This document shows, one piece after another, positions 24,242 through 36,444 of a DNA stretch of 64,000 nt (the first letter of the stretch is position 1; each line of letters starts with the position of its first letter). A program made the translations under genes and the position numbers. The stretch comes from Stramonita haemastoma (lineage: Eukaryota > Mollusca > Gastropoda > Neogastropoda > Muricidae), in NCBI GenBank assembly GCA_030674155.1, contig CM060335.1, positions 53,024,361 through 53,088,360 on the forward strand, read 5' to 3'. Below the pieces are notes generated by a model that was given only the letters and a program-made list of their open reading frames with translations, was not told the DNA's origin and searched no databases.

Positions 24242-27036
24242 TTAAACATTTTTGCATAAGCGCATTAAGTGATTTTTCAGCTGATTTTTGAACTGATTTT
24301 TATTTTTGATACATTTTAAATGTTTTGGGAGCTTGTTCCATAAATCACTACCTGAATATAGGAAGCTTGTTTTGTAAAGATTGTTTCTGGGTCTGGGAAA
24401 TGTTAGTAGATGGTTATGCCTGTGCTCATTAATTTTGAATCTATTGGTGATCTTGGGAGGGGCATTTCCATTGACAACTTTTTGTACAAATAGAGCTTTA
24501 TTGAGATAAAGCCTGTTTTGAAATGTAAGAATATTTGTTAGCTTATAATCATTGATGGTTAGGGAGCTTGATTTTAATAGGACAAGTTTTAGCGCTCTTT
24601 TATATAATCGATGGATGAATTTCAAATTAGTTTCACTGCAGTTGTCCCAAAGAGATGAGGCATAGTCAACTATAGGCAAGATGTGTCCACAAAAAAAGAG
24701 TTTGCGTGAATGACTATCTAGAAAGTGTTTTATTTTTGATAGCTGACGTACCTTGTTTGTAAGACGTTTTCCTTGTGCCATCACATGGTCAGTCCAAGTA
24801 AGATTATTGTCGATAATTACACCCAGAATTTTGTGTGAGTCAACTTCTTCAATGATTTTTTGATCTATCAACAGAGGTTGAAATTTACTTTTCATTTTTT
24901 GCCTCTTTTGTCGTGCTAGTACGTACATACTTTTAGTTTTTTGAGCATTTAAGGACATATGGTTTAATTGAGTCCAAGTAATCAATTTGTTGATATTGTT
25001 TTGAAGTTTGAGTGTTAGTCTGTGGGGGTCAGTATCACTACAATAGAGGGATGTGTCATCAGCAAACATTTCACAGCTACAATCTAGAAATAAGGGTAAG
25101 TCATTTACATATATTGAGAACAAAAGAGGACCCAATATTGATCCTTGTGGTACTCCATATCTAATAGATACTAATTCTGATGTTTGATTATTTGCAGTTA
25201 CCAACTGCTGTCTATCTAACAAAAAACTTTTTAAAAGATTGATTATTTCGGAAGTTTACGCACTAGCAGGGAGTGATTAATTACATCAAATGCTTTTTCA
25301 AAGTCAACAAAAATTAGGCCTGTATAGTTATTTTCATTTATGTTGTGTAAGAGACTGTCTGTTAGTTGAGTTAGAGCTGTGTGACAAGAATAGTTTTTGC
25401 GAAAGCCTGACTGATCTTCATTTATTAGGTTGTTGTTAACAAAGTAGGAATATAAAGATTTTTGGATACGTTTTTCAATGGGTTTGGATAAGACCGATAG
25501 GATTGAAATTGGTCTGTAATTTGAAGGACAAGAAGAATCTCCAGATTTGTGGACTGGTATGACTTTTGCCTTTTTAAATATGAGAGGAATGTTGCTTTTA
25601 TCTATACACAAGTTATATAGATATGTCAGTGTTTCAGCTATAATAGGACCAGAAAGGTTCAATATTTTTCCATCCAGATTGTCAAGGTCACGTGTTCTGG
25701 AATTTTTTTTGAGAGATAGACTTTCCAACACGTCTTTAATTGTCATTGGCAATAATTCAACTGGGAATTTAATTTCTTTTGATTCAATATATTGTTCTAA
25801 GTATTGGAGATCATTTTCATTTGACTTATCACATGATATGATTTTAGTAGCGATGTTTGAGAAATGGGTGTTCAGTTCATCAGCTGTTATGTCTTTAACT
25901 GTCTTTTGGCTTTTTGATATAGGTCTATTACATAAAATATTGATGGCTTTCCATACCTGGCGAGAGTCGGTAGTTGTAATTAACAGTTTTTGAAAGTAAT
26001 CACGTTTTGATCTCCGTTTTAGTGAAGTTACTTTGTTTCTTTGCATTTTAAATTCTTCTTTTGTACCATGGGTTTTCAAATAGTCTCTTAAGCGCATTTC
26101 TGACTCTATGTCTTTTGTTATCCAAGGAGGTTTTATTTTTTCTTCAACTCTTTTTTTGATGAAGGGGGCATGCCTATCATACACTGAAATAAATGTGGTA
26201 ATCCAGAATTCTGCAGCTTCGTTGGGGTCTCTGATTTGATATATGTCTTGGAATGGCGAATTTATCAAGTCTGAAAGAAAGTCTTGTTCGTTGAAGTTAT
26301 TAAATTTTCTGTAAAAGATGGTTTTATGTCCTACTTTGGGAATTTTGACACGATGTTTAAACCAAGTTAAACACACAGCATTGTGATCACTGCATCCACA
26401 GGAGGGGGCACATACTTCTGCTATGTTTTGTTTTGTAGTAGTATAGATATGATCTATCAAAGTTCTAGAGTTATCTGTTATCCGAGTTGGTTTGTCTATT
26501 AGTTGTTCCAGGCCATGCATAGTAATGTTGTGACTCCATTTAGGCTTGGGTTTTAATAAGTCGATGTTAAAATCCCCAAGAATAATTGTTTCATAGTTTA
26601 AAAATGTCACTTCATCCATAAGAGAGTTGAATTTCTCAAACCAGTCTGTGGTTTCCGAAGGATTTCTGTATATGAATCCTATTAATATTGGATTATTGTG
26701 TTTTAATTTTATTTCAACCCAAATTGATTCAATGTCATAAACATCAAAGTTGTATAATCTTTTGCAACTCAGTGAAGAAGCGAAATATGTTAATAACCCA
26801 GTGGACTTGGGCTTGTGTGGATCCTGTCGAAAAATCTGATATCCTGGAATATTCATGCATGTGTCAGTTACGTGTGGTGAGAGTCGAGATTCAGCAAGGC
26901 AAAACAAATGAAATTGATTCTCATCATTGTGCAGTATGGTCGAAATATCATCTTTTTTGTTTGTTGCATTGTTGATATTCAGGTAGCCTACACGGAGGCC
27001 TTGCTTTGTGGGCCACTTGTCTAAAGTTAGAGACAT
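24242..27036 (-). pseudogene. LINE ORF2: endonuclease/reverse transcriptase (one break)
   Basis: Two large open pieces on the minus strand, 27036-25243 and 25222-24242, together about 920 codons. The start is taken at the Met at 27036, because upstream codons come from a (TA)n tract. The N-terminal piece carries an APE-type endonuclease with GYLNINN, LAESRL, LGDFNIDLL, LIDHIY and CSDHNAV. Reverse-transcriptase motifs NYRPISIL and FVDFEKAFD follow. The second piece continues with GVPQGSILGPLL, the catalytic FADDTSLY, LNAQKTKSM, KILGVIIDNNLTW, and a C-terminal SDLWNKLPKHL. The reading frame changes between motif A and GVPQG (25220-25245) with a few codons apparently lost. Otherwise it is intact, so the insertion is fairly young. 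Placed in the CR1/L2-like part of the non-LTR tree by motif style only. It nicks DNA and copies its RNA at the target site. Confidence 0.9.
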
Positions 27037-27050
27037 GTTAAGATTGATTT

Positions 27051-27082
<32 letters not shown>

Positions 27083-27682
27083 AGATCTATCAAAATAAGA
27101 GACTTGATTATGAAATTTTTTGACAAAATAAGCTATAGTTCAATTTCGAAAACTAAAATATAAACACAAATCAAAATCTGTAAGGAATGAATGTGTTATA
27201 ATAAACAACTTTTTAAATCCAGTCCTGTTTTTACATAAATCATATACTACAGTCATAAAAAAAAATAAAACATATAAATTGGGAAAAATATTTTAAGAAA
27301 AACTAAGATACAACAATTTTTGCTAAATCAGTATAACCAATCACACACTAAATTATTAATATGATACTAAACACAAAGAGATACAGTGACGAATAATAAT
27401 AGATGAAAAAGCAAACAAAATATAGTATGGCAGAGTTGGTTCAAAAACTCCAATCCACACTAGCCCTAGGCAACAACTGCCCTGTTGCAAGAGTCTCTGG
27501 ATCCGATATACCTGCTAGATGTAGAAGGCAATTTATCCACTCAAATGAGATATACACTGCAGCATGACATTGATCAACATTTGATGTTGGGGAGAAAAAA
27601 AAAAGAGAAAAAAAAAAAAGAAAAAAAAAAAGAAAAAAAAGAAAAAGAAAAAAGAAAGGGGGCTGGGGGCTGGGTGAAAGTA

Positions 27683-27746
<64 letters not shown>

Positions 27747-28247
27747 CCATTCAAGCAATCATTTATCATCATGGGAACATTGCATTTAACATTTGGACAC
27801 CTGCACAAACACATTTGTAATTATATAGAACATTATACATGGGCTGTATGTTTGATGCGGGCTTGCAGGCAGACATTTATCGCACGCATGCACACACACG
27901 CATGCACACACACACACACGTTCACATAATTATCATACACGTACACACGCAGTGCATACGCACAAGCAAGCACGCATGCTTACATACCAGGCAAGCACCC
28001 ACAAGCTCACCGGCATATCCACAGACACACAAACACGCACACATACGCACCACACACACACACACGCACGCACGCAATCACGCGCGCACGCACGCACATA
28101 CATACACACACACTCACGCATGCTTACATACACACAAACACACACACACACGTGGTGAAACATGCATATACATGTTCACTTACACATACACTCAAACACC
28201 ACATACACACACTCCCCCCCTCCCCTTCCCTCCACACATACTCACTG

Positions 28248-28290
<43 letters not shown>

Positions 28291-28312
28291 ACACACACAC
28301 ACACACACCACA
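27037..28312. other. Spacer between LINE ORF1 and ORF2 with microsatellites
   Basis: (TA)n at 27050-27070, AT-rich sequence to 27590, A-rich run 27596-27655, (GA)n 27690-27742, and (CA)n-rich sequence 27885-28316. No coding evidence. If the flanking ORFs belong to one element, the microsatellites expanded inside it after insertion. Confidence 0.5.
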
Positions 28313-30948
28313 CTATTGGGTCAAGCAATGGAGTAGATCGGAAAGTATTTTCACAAGTGGCTGTGTAGCTGCCACGGAGTGTTGTCTCCCTAACACACTT
28401 GTGACATCTGAACACTGGGGGTTCCTTGGCTCGGGGATGGAGAAGTCTCTGTCCAGTAATAGACCTAGTGTGGTAGGCCTATTGTCGCTAGTCGCACTGT
28501 GGGGTGGGGCTGAAGTCGTTGTTTTGTTGAAGGCAGCCGATCGTGAATGTACACCTTTGGCTGCTTCAGCATAGCTTTTCATGTCTCTGGTCGTTATGTT
28601 GGGTCGGTAGTTTGTCACAGGCCTCACGGCTGGCGGCTGACTATGGTTTCCGGGGGAAACGGATATTTAGGGCAAGAGTTTTGTTACCCTGAGGACTGGG
28701 ATGGATGGGATCATCGTATAGCGCCTTTTTAGGCGCTCCAGTCCTGGTGAGAAAGGAGGGGGTGTTGTCGATAAGTACAACCCTCTCTTGACAGCAGGTT
28801 TCCCCAAGAGAAGCCCTCGACCGTGAAGCCTTGTCTCTCAGTGGATGTCATCCGAAGGGGGGGAGGATGGAGGAGGCCTGTAGAGCAGCATGGGGGAAGA
28901 TTTCTTTTAGCAGGTGGATCAGTTTTGTCCAATCTGCTTTTGTGACTGATCCTGCTTTACAGTCATTTATCCCCACGTGGAAGGTGACGTGCTGTATGTG
29001 TGGAGAGGGGCGGCGTGTTGACAGCCACTGACACAGGTGTTGTACTGTCAGGCCTGGTACTGACAGGTTGCAGACTTGCCGGCCCCCCACTGACATCTTT
29101 TTCTCGTCCACCCCTTTCAGCACTGAGTCACCTAACAACAAGGTGTTACACTCTACGGGGATTGTTTTTTGTTGGAGGGTTTTCAGGGGGCTGGAATGGG
29201 GGGTGTTTTCTTGGTGCTTTTGGGAATGAGAATTGGAGTGTGGGCTTTGATGGGTGTGGGAGTGTGTGCTGTCTGCTGTGATGTGTTTGTAAGTAGAGGC
29301 TGTTTGCTTGTGCTTTTGCGTGAAGTTGCTGAAGTGTTGTTGCTTGTCTGCTTTTGTGTGAGTGTGGGGTATGAAGAATTGTCAGTCGTGGTTTTGTCTG
29401 TGAGGAGAGCATATCTGTTGGATGTGTTTATGTTGTATTCTACCTCTGTGAGTTGTTCTGCAAGTGGTTCAGTATTGTTGTCTGTCTGACTGCTTGAGTG
29501 TTTTGTGTGTTTAGTTGCACTGAGTGTTTGTATCTGTTTCTTGGTGGTATTGTTGATGTTGTGTTGACTGTCTTTGAGTGATTGTAGTTTGGAGTTGATT
29601 TCTTTCAATTGATCTGTCTGGTATTCTTGGCTGTTTTGTAGTTCTGTTACTTGTTGTGAAACATCTCTTTTCATTGTTTTCATGGAGTTTTTTACTCTGG
29701 TTTCAGTGTCAGAGATGACCTGGCTGTTGTGTTTTGTTTCTTGACCTATTTGTGATATTTGTGTTTTGAGTGTGTGTATTTCTTTCTGCATGTTGGAGAT
29801 AGTGATGTTGGCTGCAATGAGTTGTTCGTGAAGCATTGTTATAATTTCTGTGTTGCTCTTTTGAGAGAGATTGCATGGTGCATTGCTTGTTTGTGTTGTG
29901 TTGACTGTTGTTGTGGGAGATGTTTTGGAGTGGGGAGTGGGTTGGTCGGAGGTAGAGGTGGGAGAGGGATGAGGCTGATGGTCACATGTGGAAGTGGAGG
30001 GGGAGGGGGGGGGGACTGAACTATACCTTGATCTTCGGTGGAAGAAGGGGTGGTGGGGGAGAGGGGCGGTGTTGCAGTTTCTTCCTCAGGTGGATGTGCA
30101 GCCGTTGAGGGAGGGGGTAGAGGATCAGCTGAGAGGTCAGAGGGAGGGAGGGAGGGGATGGTCCCGTTGTCATCAGTAGATGGAGGGGGTGATGTAGCCT
30201 GGTCAGGGGGGGAAGACGTGGGGGGTGTGGAGGGCATGGAGTGGGATGGATCCGCTGAGAGGTCTGAGGAAGGGTGAGAGGGGATGGTCACGTCATCAGT
30301 GGATGGAGGGGGTGATGTAGCCTGGTTGGGGGGTGAAGACGTGGGAGGTGTGGAGGGCATGGAGTGGGGTGGAGTGGAAGGGGAGGGTGTCAACTGAAGA
30401 AGGGGAGGAGAGTTGTTATCCCCCTCTGTTGTCTGGTCTGGCTGACATGGTTTGTCGTCAGGGGCGCTGTCTCGTATGGCCAGCGGAGCACACTGACAGC
30501 TTGAGGATGCCATGGAGTAGAGGACATCAGTCACAGTTTCCGTGGTGACATTTAGTTTTGCCAGCTCATTGACTATTGTTCTTAGGTTGTCGAACTCCTC
30601 TTCAACCCACTGCTGGCATACATTGCCTTGTACTAGGATTTTCCCAGTACTGTGGTATATGTGTATTGTCAGTAGTTTTTCGTCATCAGAACTAACTTGA
30701 AAGAAGGATCGCCAAAGTTCACTGGGCAAGGTTGATGTAAAGTCTGTTGTAAAACTTATTTGTTCGCTGTTATTCTTTGTAAACTCTTTAAATATTGAAT
30801 TGACATTTAGGGGCTGAAATTGTCCACAATACCTTTCAAGGAGAACAAACCGCCACAAAGGCAAGTTAGTATGAGTGGCTTCAAAGGTAACTTGGCAGGA
30901 GTCCTTAGTGTATTGAATAGTCTCTTTTCTGAGACGTTGGGTACTCAT
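28313..30948 (-). pseudogene. LINE ORF1-type protein with coiled coil and SGNH hydrolase
   Basis: Read right to left from a Met at 30948. An N-terminal region (about 170 codons) includes STGKILVQGNVCQQWVEEEF. A Pro/Ser/Thr-rich linker with a 126-bp internal duplication (30121-30369) comes next. Then a coiled coil, about 29860-29500 (MLHEQLIAANITISNMQKEI). Then an SGNH/GDSL-type hydrolase domain: LLGDSV (block I), a PGLTV Gly (block II), HVGINDC (block III), and DPIHPS at about 28695-28712 with the catalytic Asp and His (block V). Then a ~100-codon tail to TGA at 28313. The frame is broken at G-runs 30005-30014, 29198-29203 and 28652-28656, and by an in-frame TGA at 28848-28850. Esterase-bearing ORF1 proteins are known in CR1/L2-like LINEs. 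The ORF2 just downstream fits, but one-element origin is inferred. Confidence 0.75.
30121..30369. repeat. 126-bp tandem duplication in the Pro-rich linker
   Basis: Two copies starting GGATCAGCTGAGAGGTC at 30121 and GGATCCGCTGAGAGGTC at 30247. On the minus strand they encode SMPSTPPTSSPP and QATSPPPSTDD twice. Confidence 0.85.
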
Positions 30949-32361
30949 AGATCAAGTCATGGGCCTCATGGTTAAAGCATTGCATCACTCAAAGATTAAC
31001 AAACTAGTTCACATGATTTATTGATTGATGGTTGGGATTGAAAGTGAAAGAGTAAAGATTAAAAAAAGAAAAATAAAAAAACAAAAAAACAAAAAAAGAG
31101 TGCAGTGATGATGATCAATGTCATCTGCTTTGTGCCATTTTAATGGCTATCTCCTACACACAAAGAGTGCGGCATTGCTCAGATTACAGTTCGTCACCAC
31201 GGAAACCACAACAACGTTGATCTATGTGTGTTTCACTTCGGGGAAAGGCAATGGACAGTCTCACCCACTCACCTCACAAGAGCACTTCACTTGAGTCTTA
31301 GACTCTTAAGTGGTCCAGTTACTCGGGGTCCATGGTACAGTTTCCCTTTGTTCCCACATGGCTGTTGCCTCAGCACTGTAGGTGTTGTTGAGAATCACAC
31401 ATTCACATTCACAGAAAATTTTTGTGGAGTATGGTTAAAATGTAGTTGAAATCAACTCCTTTTTTTTTTTTTTACACTAAACCAATGGCACTTCATTGAC
31501 TTATTCAGTTACACACACATTTGTATACTTTCTTTTAAAGCTAAACACCTCTAAACACCTCTAAACACCTCTATTTCTTTCCGAAAACAACTTCCACTGG
31601 AGAGCTCTCAGGACACGTCTTCACTCGACTGTGGCTCGACTGTGTTTGAAATCTGTTTATTGTGTGCATGCGTGTGCACGCTTGCTTGCATGTGTTCGTG
31701 TTGGAGTCATAAGGATTTTTCGGACTGGCATGTGTGTGTGCCTGTGAGCATGCGTGCAGGGTCATAGGGATTTTGTGAAGTGTAAATAATGTTGATTGTT
31801 TGTGTTGACAGACCTGGGGGTGTGTGGTGCACAGGCTGTGGATGGTGCACACAGACTGCTTGCTGATGATCTGTGACGTAAGTCGTCTGTTGTGTGTGTG
31901 TTGTGCTGGAGTAGTATGCTGTGTTAGATTTGAAGTGTGCTGACACAAGTGTCACCTTGGTTTGTTCATCTATTCAACATCATCTGAAATGCAGTGGTAT
32001 TAGTTGAAATCTGTTTATTGTGGGTTTGTTTTGTTGTTGTTTTTAAAAGGAGGGGGTGGATAAGTGTTGGTGTATTGCCCAGTCTTCTAGATTACATTCA
32101 GTCCTGTTGTTACTTTTCAGTTTGACTAAAATTCCGACATTGTAGTTACCTTTGAAATTTTACAGGGGGAAACAAAGAGGAATTTGAAAAAGAAGAAACT
32201 GTTTGTAACATATGTGGTCCTTACAACCTAGGTCCTGTGTAAAGGTTAATGTTGGCCATTTCAAGGTGTTGTCAAAAAGTGATGATTATCAGACTGTTGC
32301 AGAAGGGAGTGGGAGAGAAGGGAAATGAGGAGGAGGAGTAGGAAAGATTGGATGTGTACAT

Positions 32362-32367
<6 letters not shown>
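30949..32367. other. Unassigned sequence (possible LINE 5' UTR at its left)
   Basis: An A-rich stretch at 31057-31100, ordinary sequence, a 12-bp repeat CTAAACACCTCT three times at 31546-31572, and a GT-flavoured region at 31660-31760 with GGATTTTTCGGACT. No ORF of note, and no sharp 5' end of the LINE could be set. Confidence 0.45.

Positions 32368-32432
<65 letters not shown>
32368..32432. repeat. (GT)n array
   Basis: Pure GT repeat of about 32 units. Confidence 0.95.
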
Positions 32433-32434
<2 letters not shown>

Positions 32435-32739
32435 ACAGGACATTAAGTAAGCACCAAGACAGCAGAAGACATGGAAGCCATTGACGTGCCCATTTAAGTT
32501 AAGTATTGTCATAAATTTGATCGGTGTGTGTATGATAGTGCTGATATTTAAAGGTGCTATGTGTTCACTTTCTCTTGCTAAATATTGTAGCGATTGTATA
32601 TGTGTGTATGTATGTATAAAGTGCTGATATTTATGGGTGCCATGTGTTCACCTTTCCAAGTTAGATATTGTAGTGATTGTATATGTTTGTATGTTTTAAA
32701 TGCTGATGTTTGTGGGTGCCATGTCTTCATTTTTTCCAG
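32433..32739. repeat. ~80-bp tandem repeat, about 2.5 copies
   Basis: Units starting GTGCTGATATTT at 32539 and 32621 and ATGCTGATGTTT at 32700. They share GGTGC(C)ATGTGTTCAC and ATTGTAG.GATTGTATATG. No gene. Confidence 0.75.
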
Positions 32740-33425
32740 ACAAACAGAGGCCTTCACAGTACATCCTTTCAAACAAAAGGACCCCAATCAGGGTTTTCAA
32801 CCGTTCTAAATTTTTACAGTGGCGTAGATTATGTTATAATGAATAATAATCATCAGTTTGTATAAATTGTGATGATATTCTAAGTTTATATTGATCATGT
32901 CTTTATCAGCATGTATGAATTTAGAACTCTGCAAAAATAGGTATTTTGTCATTGAAAGCTGAAGTAAGTGGTATTTTCTCTGCACCAAACAGCATGTTAC
33001 TGATCCTGGCTTTCACTAAAATGATGAATATTGTTGGGGATGTTTTTACTAAACAACACAGAGGCCAGTCTGGGGGCTAAGTGGCAGAACGGCAGTTAGA
33101 GAAGTGTGCATTGGTGGTGGTTGTGTTGAGTGTGGAATTATAGAAGTGTGCATTGGTGATTGTTGTGTTGAGTGTGGAATTAGAGAAGTGTGTATGCGTA
33201 AGGGTAATGTACAATATGGAATAAGTGTAAGGTGTACTTGTCATTGTTGTGATGTGTAGGGAATTTGTGAGTGTTGGGTTCATTTCGTTTGTACTTGGCC
33301 TCTTTCTCCATGCAGGGACCTGAAAGAAGTTGTCTTTGATCAGTGTGTTTAGGGGGAAGGGGGTGTGGTGGGGAGGGGTGTTGCGATGGGCATGTGAGTG
33401 CTGTGTGTTGACTGTCTGGTCACAG
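32740..33425. other. Unassigned sequence with 48-bp repeat
   Basis: A good acceptor-like TTTTTTCCAG precedes 32740, but no frame clearly marks an exon. 33096-33200 holds about two copies of a 48-bp unit with AGAAGTGTGCATTGGTG and TGTGTTGAGTGTGGAATTA. Nothing else recognised. Confidence 0.4.
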
Positions 33426-33540
33426 GGCTGGCAGGGTGACTGACATCAGCACAGCTGAAGGAAGGAAGGAAGACTGCAGAAAGACAGACAGACAGACAGA
33501 CAGACAGACAGGACATTGGAGAATGGCACTTTCTATGCAG
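33426..33540 (+). other. Possible exon with embedded (CAGA)n
   Basis: Bounded by CTGTCTGGTCACAG| and CTATGCAG|GTTAGT. One frame is open (AGRVTDISTAEGRKED, then TDRQ repeats from a CAGA microsatellite, then GHWRMALSMQ). Its phase does not fit the next candidate exon at 34412, so either it is non-coding or they are not joined. Confidence 0.25.
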
Positions 33541-33963
33541 GTTAGTATTGTGTGTCTTGTACTGTACCATAGTGTATGATATTGTAGTGTATGATATTGT
33601 AGTGTATTGTGGTCTATGATATTGTAGAGTACTTTATTGTGGTGTAGTGTATAATATTGTAGTGGAATGTGTATAGTGTTGTACTGTATTGCTTATTGTG
33701 CTGTACTGTTGTCTGTGTAGTGTAGAGTATTGTGTTGTCTAATGTAGGATACTGTAGATAATTATACCACTTTTTCAGGGAAGACTTCAGTGACTGAAGT
33801 TCAGAATGCAGTCCCAGGAATTTGTTTGTAATGTGTTCTTTTATTTTGATGACATGTCCAATTCCTCAAAGTAAAAGTATAGATTAAAAATGAATTGCTC
33901 CTTTTTCTTTCGTAGCAGGGGCAGGGTAGGGGTGACTGACTATAAGGAATGTATTACTTTGGT
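33541..33963. repeat. Degenerate TGTAGTGTATGATAT-type repeat and spacer
   Basis: 33550-33760 is an irregular array of TGTAGTGTA/TATTGTGG steps. The rest is unassigned. Confidence 0.6.
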
Positions 33964-34285
33964 GGTTTTAAAATGGCCTGTTTTTGCCCTAAGATAAAAA
34001 GAAAGAAATGGTTTTAAAATGGCCTGTTTTTGCCCTAAGATGAAAAGAAAGAAATGGTTTTAAAATGGCCTGTTTTTGCCCTAAGATGAAAAGAAAGAAA
34101 TGGTTTTAAAATGGCCTGTTTTTGCCCTAAGATGAAAAGAAAGAAATGGTTTTAAAATGGCCTGTTTTTGCCCTAAGATGAAAAGAAAGAAATGGTTTTG
34201 AAATGGCCTGTTTTTGCCCTAAGATGAAAAGAAAGAAATGGTTTTGAAATGGCCTGTTTTGCCCTAAGATGAAAAGAAAGAAATG
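33964..34285. repeat. 46-bp tandem repeat, seven copies
   Basis: Unit starts at 33964, 34010, 34056, 34102, 34148, 34194 and 34240. Each contains GGCCTGTTTTTGCCCTAAG and GAAAAGAAAGAAAT. Only one or two differences occur between neighbours, so expansion is recent. One T is missing in the last unit. Confidence 0.95.
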
Positions 34286-34411
34286 GTTGGCACATGTTGG
34301 TCAGCTTAGTGTTAAACCAGTGTGGGTTATGTGAGGTGTGTTTCACTTGCTGTTGAAGTGAGGGCTGTGGTGTCAGCCTTCTCCTGACCATGTCCTGTTG
34401 TCTGTCCACAG
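34286..34411 (+). other. Spacer ending in a good splice acceptor
   Basis: Ends TCCTGTTGTCTGTCCACAG, a pyrimidine-rich acceptor. Confidence 0.4.
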
Positions 34412-34492
34412 GGAGCAAGGCAGCTGTGAGGTCAGCCTCCAGTGCTTCACAAAAAAGTGTTGGTCTTCAAGTTTACGAATCAAACAAACAGC
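34412..34492 (+). other. Candidate plus-strand host exon
   Basis: Between TCTGTCCACAG| and CAGCCAA|GTAATT. One frame reads SKAAVRSASSASQKSVGLQV then YESNKQP, a Ser/Lys-rich stretch unlike the surrounding repeats. The 3' boundary is a weak donor. The frame stays open to 34638 if unspliced. I cannot name the protein. Confidence 0.35.
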
Positions 34493-34789
34493 CAAGTAAT
34501 TCAAGGGATGAATTATTTCTGTTTCTGTATCAATGTCTTCTTCAGTTCATTGAGTTTTCAGTGCTGGAATCATTTATATGCCAGTCCTCAACAGCTGGTG
34601 TGAATGGCGTTTCACATGGGATGTGGATTGTAGTGTAAGTGAGCTGGTTGTGTTGCCTGTTGCTGTGTTCGTTGCCTGGGTCCTCTTCCCCTGGGGGTCA
34701 CAGCAGTCTTCTCTGTGTCCAAGTCTGGTCGCTCTCCCCAGGGAGAGGGTATCAGTGCTAGAGTGGCACCACTTTTTTTTTCTTCCTGT

Positions 34790-34872
<83 letters not shown>

Positions 34873-34935
34873 GCCATCAAGGTGGCTTTCTCTACAGACT
34901 TCAGCTCTCCTGTGATCGTGGGTTGTTTTACATGC
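34493..34935. other. Unassigned sequence with (GT)n
   Basis: Ordinary sequence, then (GT)n at 34793-34869. No gene identified. Confidence 0.55.
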
Positions 34936-35375
34936 GCTAAATGTGTGTTGCACCTAGGTTATCTATTTATCATCTATCTGAGTGAGATGAGAAGGTAAAT
35001 GGAGGTCTTTTACTTAAATGTGTGTTTGCACATGAGTCATCTATTTATCATCTATCTCAGTGAGATGAGAAGATAAATGGAGGTCTTTTACTTGCGGTAA
35101 ATGTGTGTTCCACTGAGTCATCTATTTATCGTCTATCTCAGTGAGATGAGAAGGTAAATGGAGGTCTTTTACTTAAATGTGTGTTTCACCTGGTCATCTA
35201 TTTATCATCTATCTGAGTGAGATGAGAAGATAAATGGAGGTCTTTTACTGCGGTAAATGTTTGCACCGAGTCATCATTTATCTTATTCGTGAATAAAGGT
35301 AATGAGGTCTTACTAAATGTGTGTTGACTGAGTCATTATACTGTCTCTGAGTGAATGAGAAGATAAAGAGTCTGT
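34936..35375. repeat. 76-83-bp tandem repeat, about six copies
   Basis: Units start with TAAATGTGTGTT at 34938, 35015, 35098, 35174, 35254 and 35314. They share ATCTATTTATC.TCTATCT and GTGAGATGAGAAG.TAAATGG. The last two units are degraded by many small deletions. Confidence 0.9.
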
Positions 35376-35453
35376 GAGTGCCTACATTGAGGCAGTAAAC
35401 AACCCACAAATCCTAGAAAGCTGTCCTGGAAAAAAATCTTAAGAAAACCACTT

Positions 35454-35523
<70 letters not shown>

Positions 35524-36095
35524 CAACACAACACAAACAAACAAACAAACAAAAAGTGGTGCTACAGAGAAAAGTGTGACATCAAACTGTTTTCTGATAT
35601 TGTTGATGAAGTCTATGAATATGATTTTCAGCGGTCTTTTTTTTTAATTTGATTTTTTATGTGGCTGTTGTGTTAGACCTCAACACAGTGAAATTCTTCA
35701 CTTTGATTCTTAGTATTGTTATCATTTTTTTTTTTTAAAAGAACACCATTTTTTAATTTGTAATGTTATTGCATGAGTGCTTTGCTGATGAAAGAAGTAA
35801 ACTCTTTGTGTTTTCATTCACAAGTGTTATTATTTTAGTTTTTTACACAAGTTTTTTGCTGATGAAAAAAATAAACTCTGGAGTTTTTTGTTTCTCATTC
35901 CCAATGTTATAATTTTGACATATTGTTTGCTGACGACAGAAATCAACTTTGTTTGACCTTTGTCTGTGGATTTTAAACTGTGCTCTTTTTCTGTGAGACC
36001 TGATCTCTATCCCTTCCTCCTCCCTCTCTTTCTCCTGTCTGTCCCTCTCTTTCATCGTTTTCTCTGGTTGTGTCTTTGCTGCTGTCTGTCTGTCT
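35376..36095. other. Unassigned sequence with (CA)n
   Basis: (CA)n at 35458-35521, then AT-rich ordinary sequence. No gene seen. Confidence 0.55.
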
Positions 36096-36100
36096 CCTCT

Positions 36101-36192
<92 letters not shown>

Positions 36193-36408
36193 CTCTTCTC
36201 CTCTCTTCGTTGTCTGTCTTTCTCCTGTCTGTCCCTCCCTTCCATGTCTTACTGCATGCTCTTTTTGTCCCCCCCCCATCCCCCCCTCTTTTTCGTTTGA
36301 ATGCCTGCTTTTTTTAAAGTGTGTACAAGTTGGCCACTAGTCTGTAGATGAACCAGAAATCTGCTTTCATTAAATGATGCACCACCACACACACACACAC
36401 ACACACAC

Positions 36409-36443
<35 letters not shown>
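36096..36443. repeat. (CT)n and (CA)n arrays
   Basis: CT array 36105-36190, CT/C-rich sequence, and CA array 36386-36440. Confidence 0.9.

Positions 36444-36444
<1 letters not shown>

Noticed and set aside
27839..28336. His/Thr-rich plus-strand ORF
   Set aside because: Derived from (CA)n and CACACG repeats.
32740..34492. Plus-strand gene joining exon candidates at 32740, 33426 and 34412
   Set aside because: Open frames do not have compatible phases across the junctions, so I kept them as separate weak candidates.
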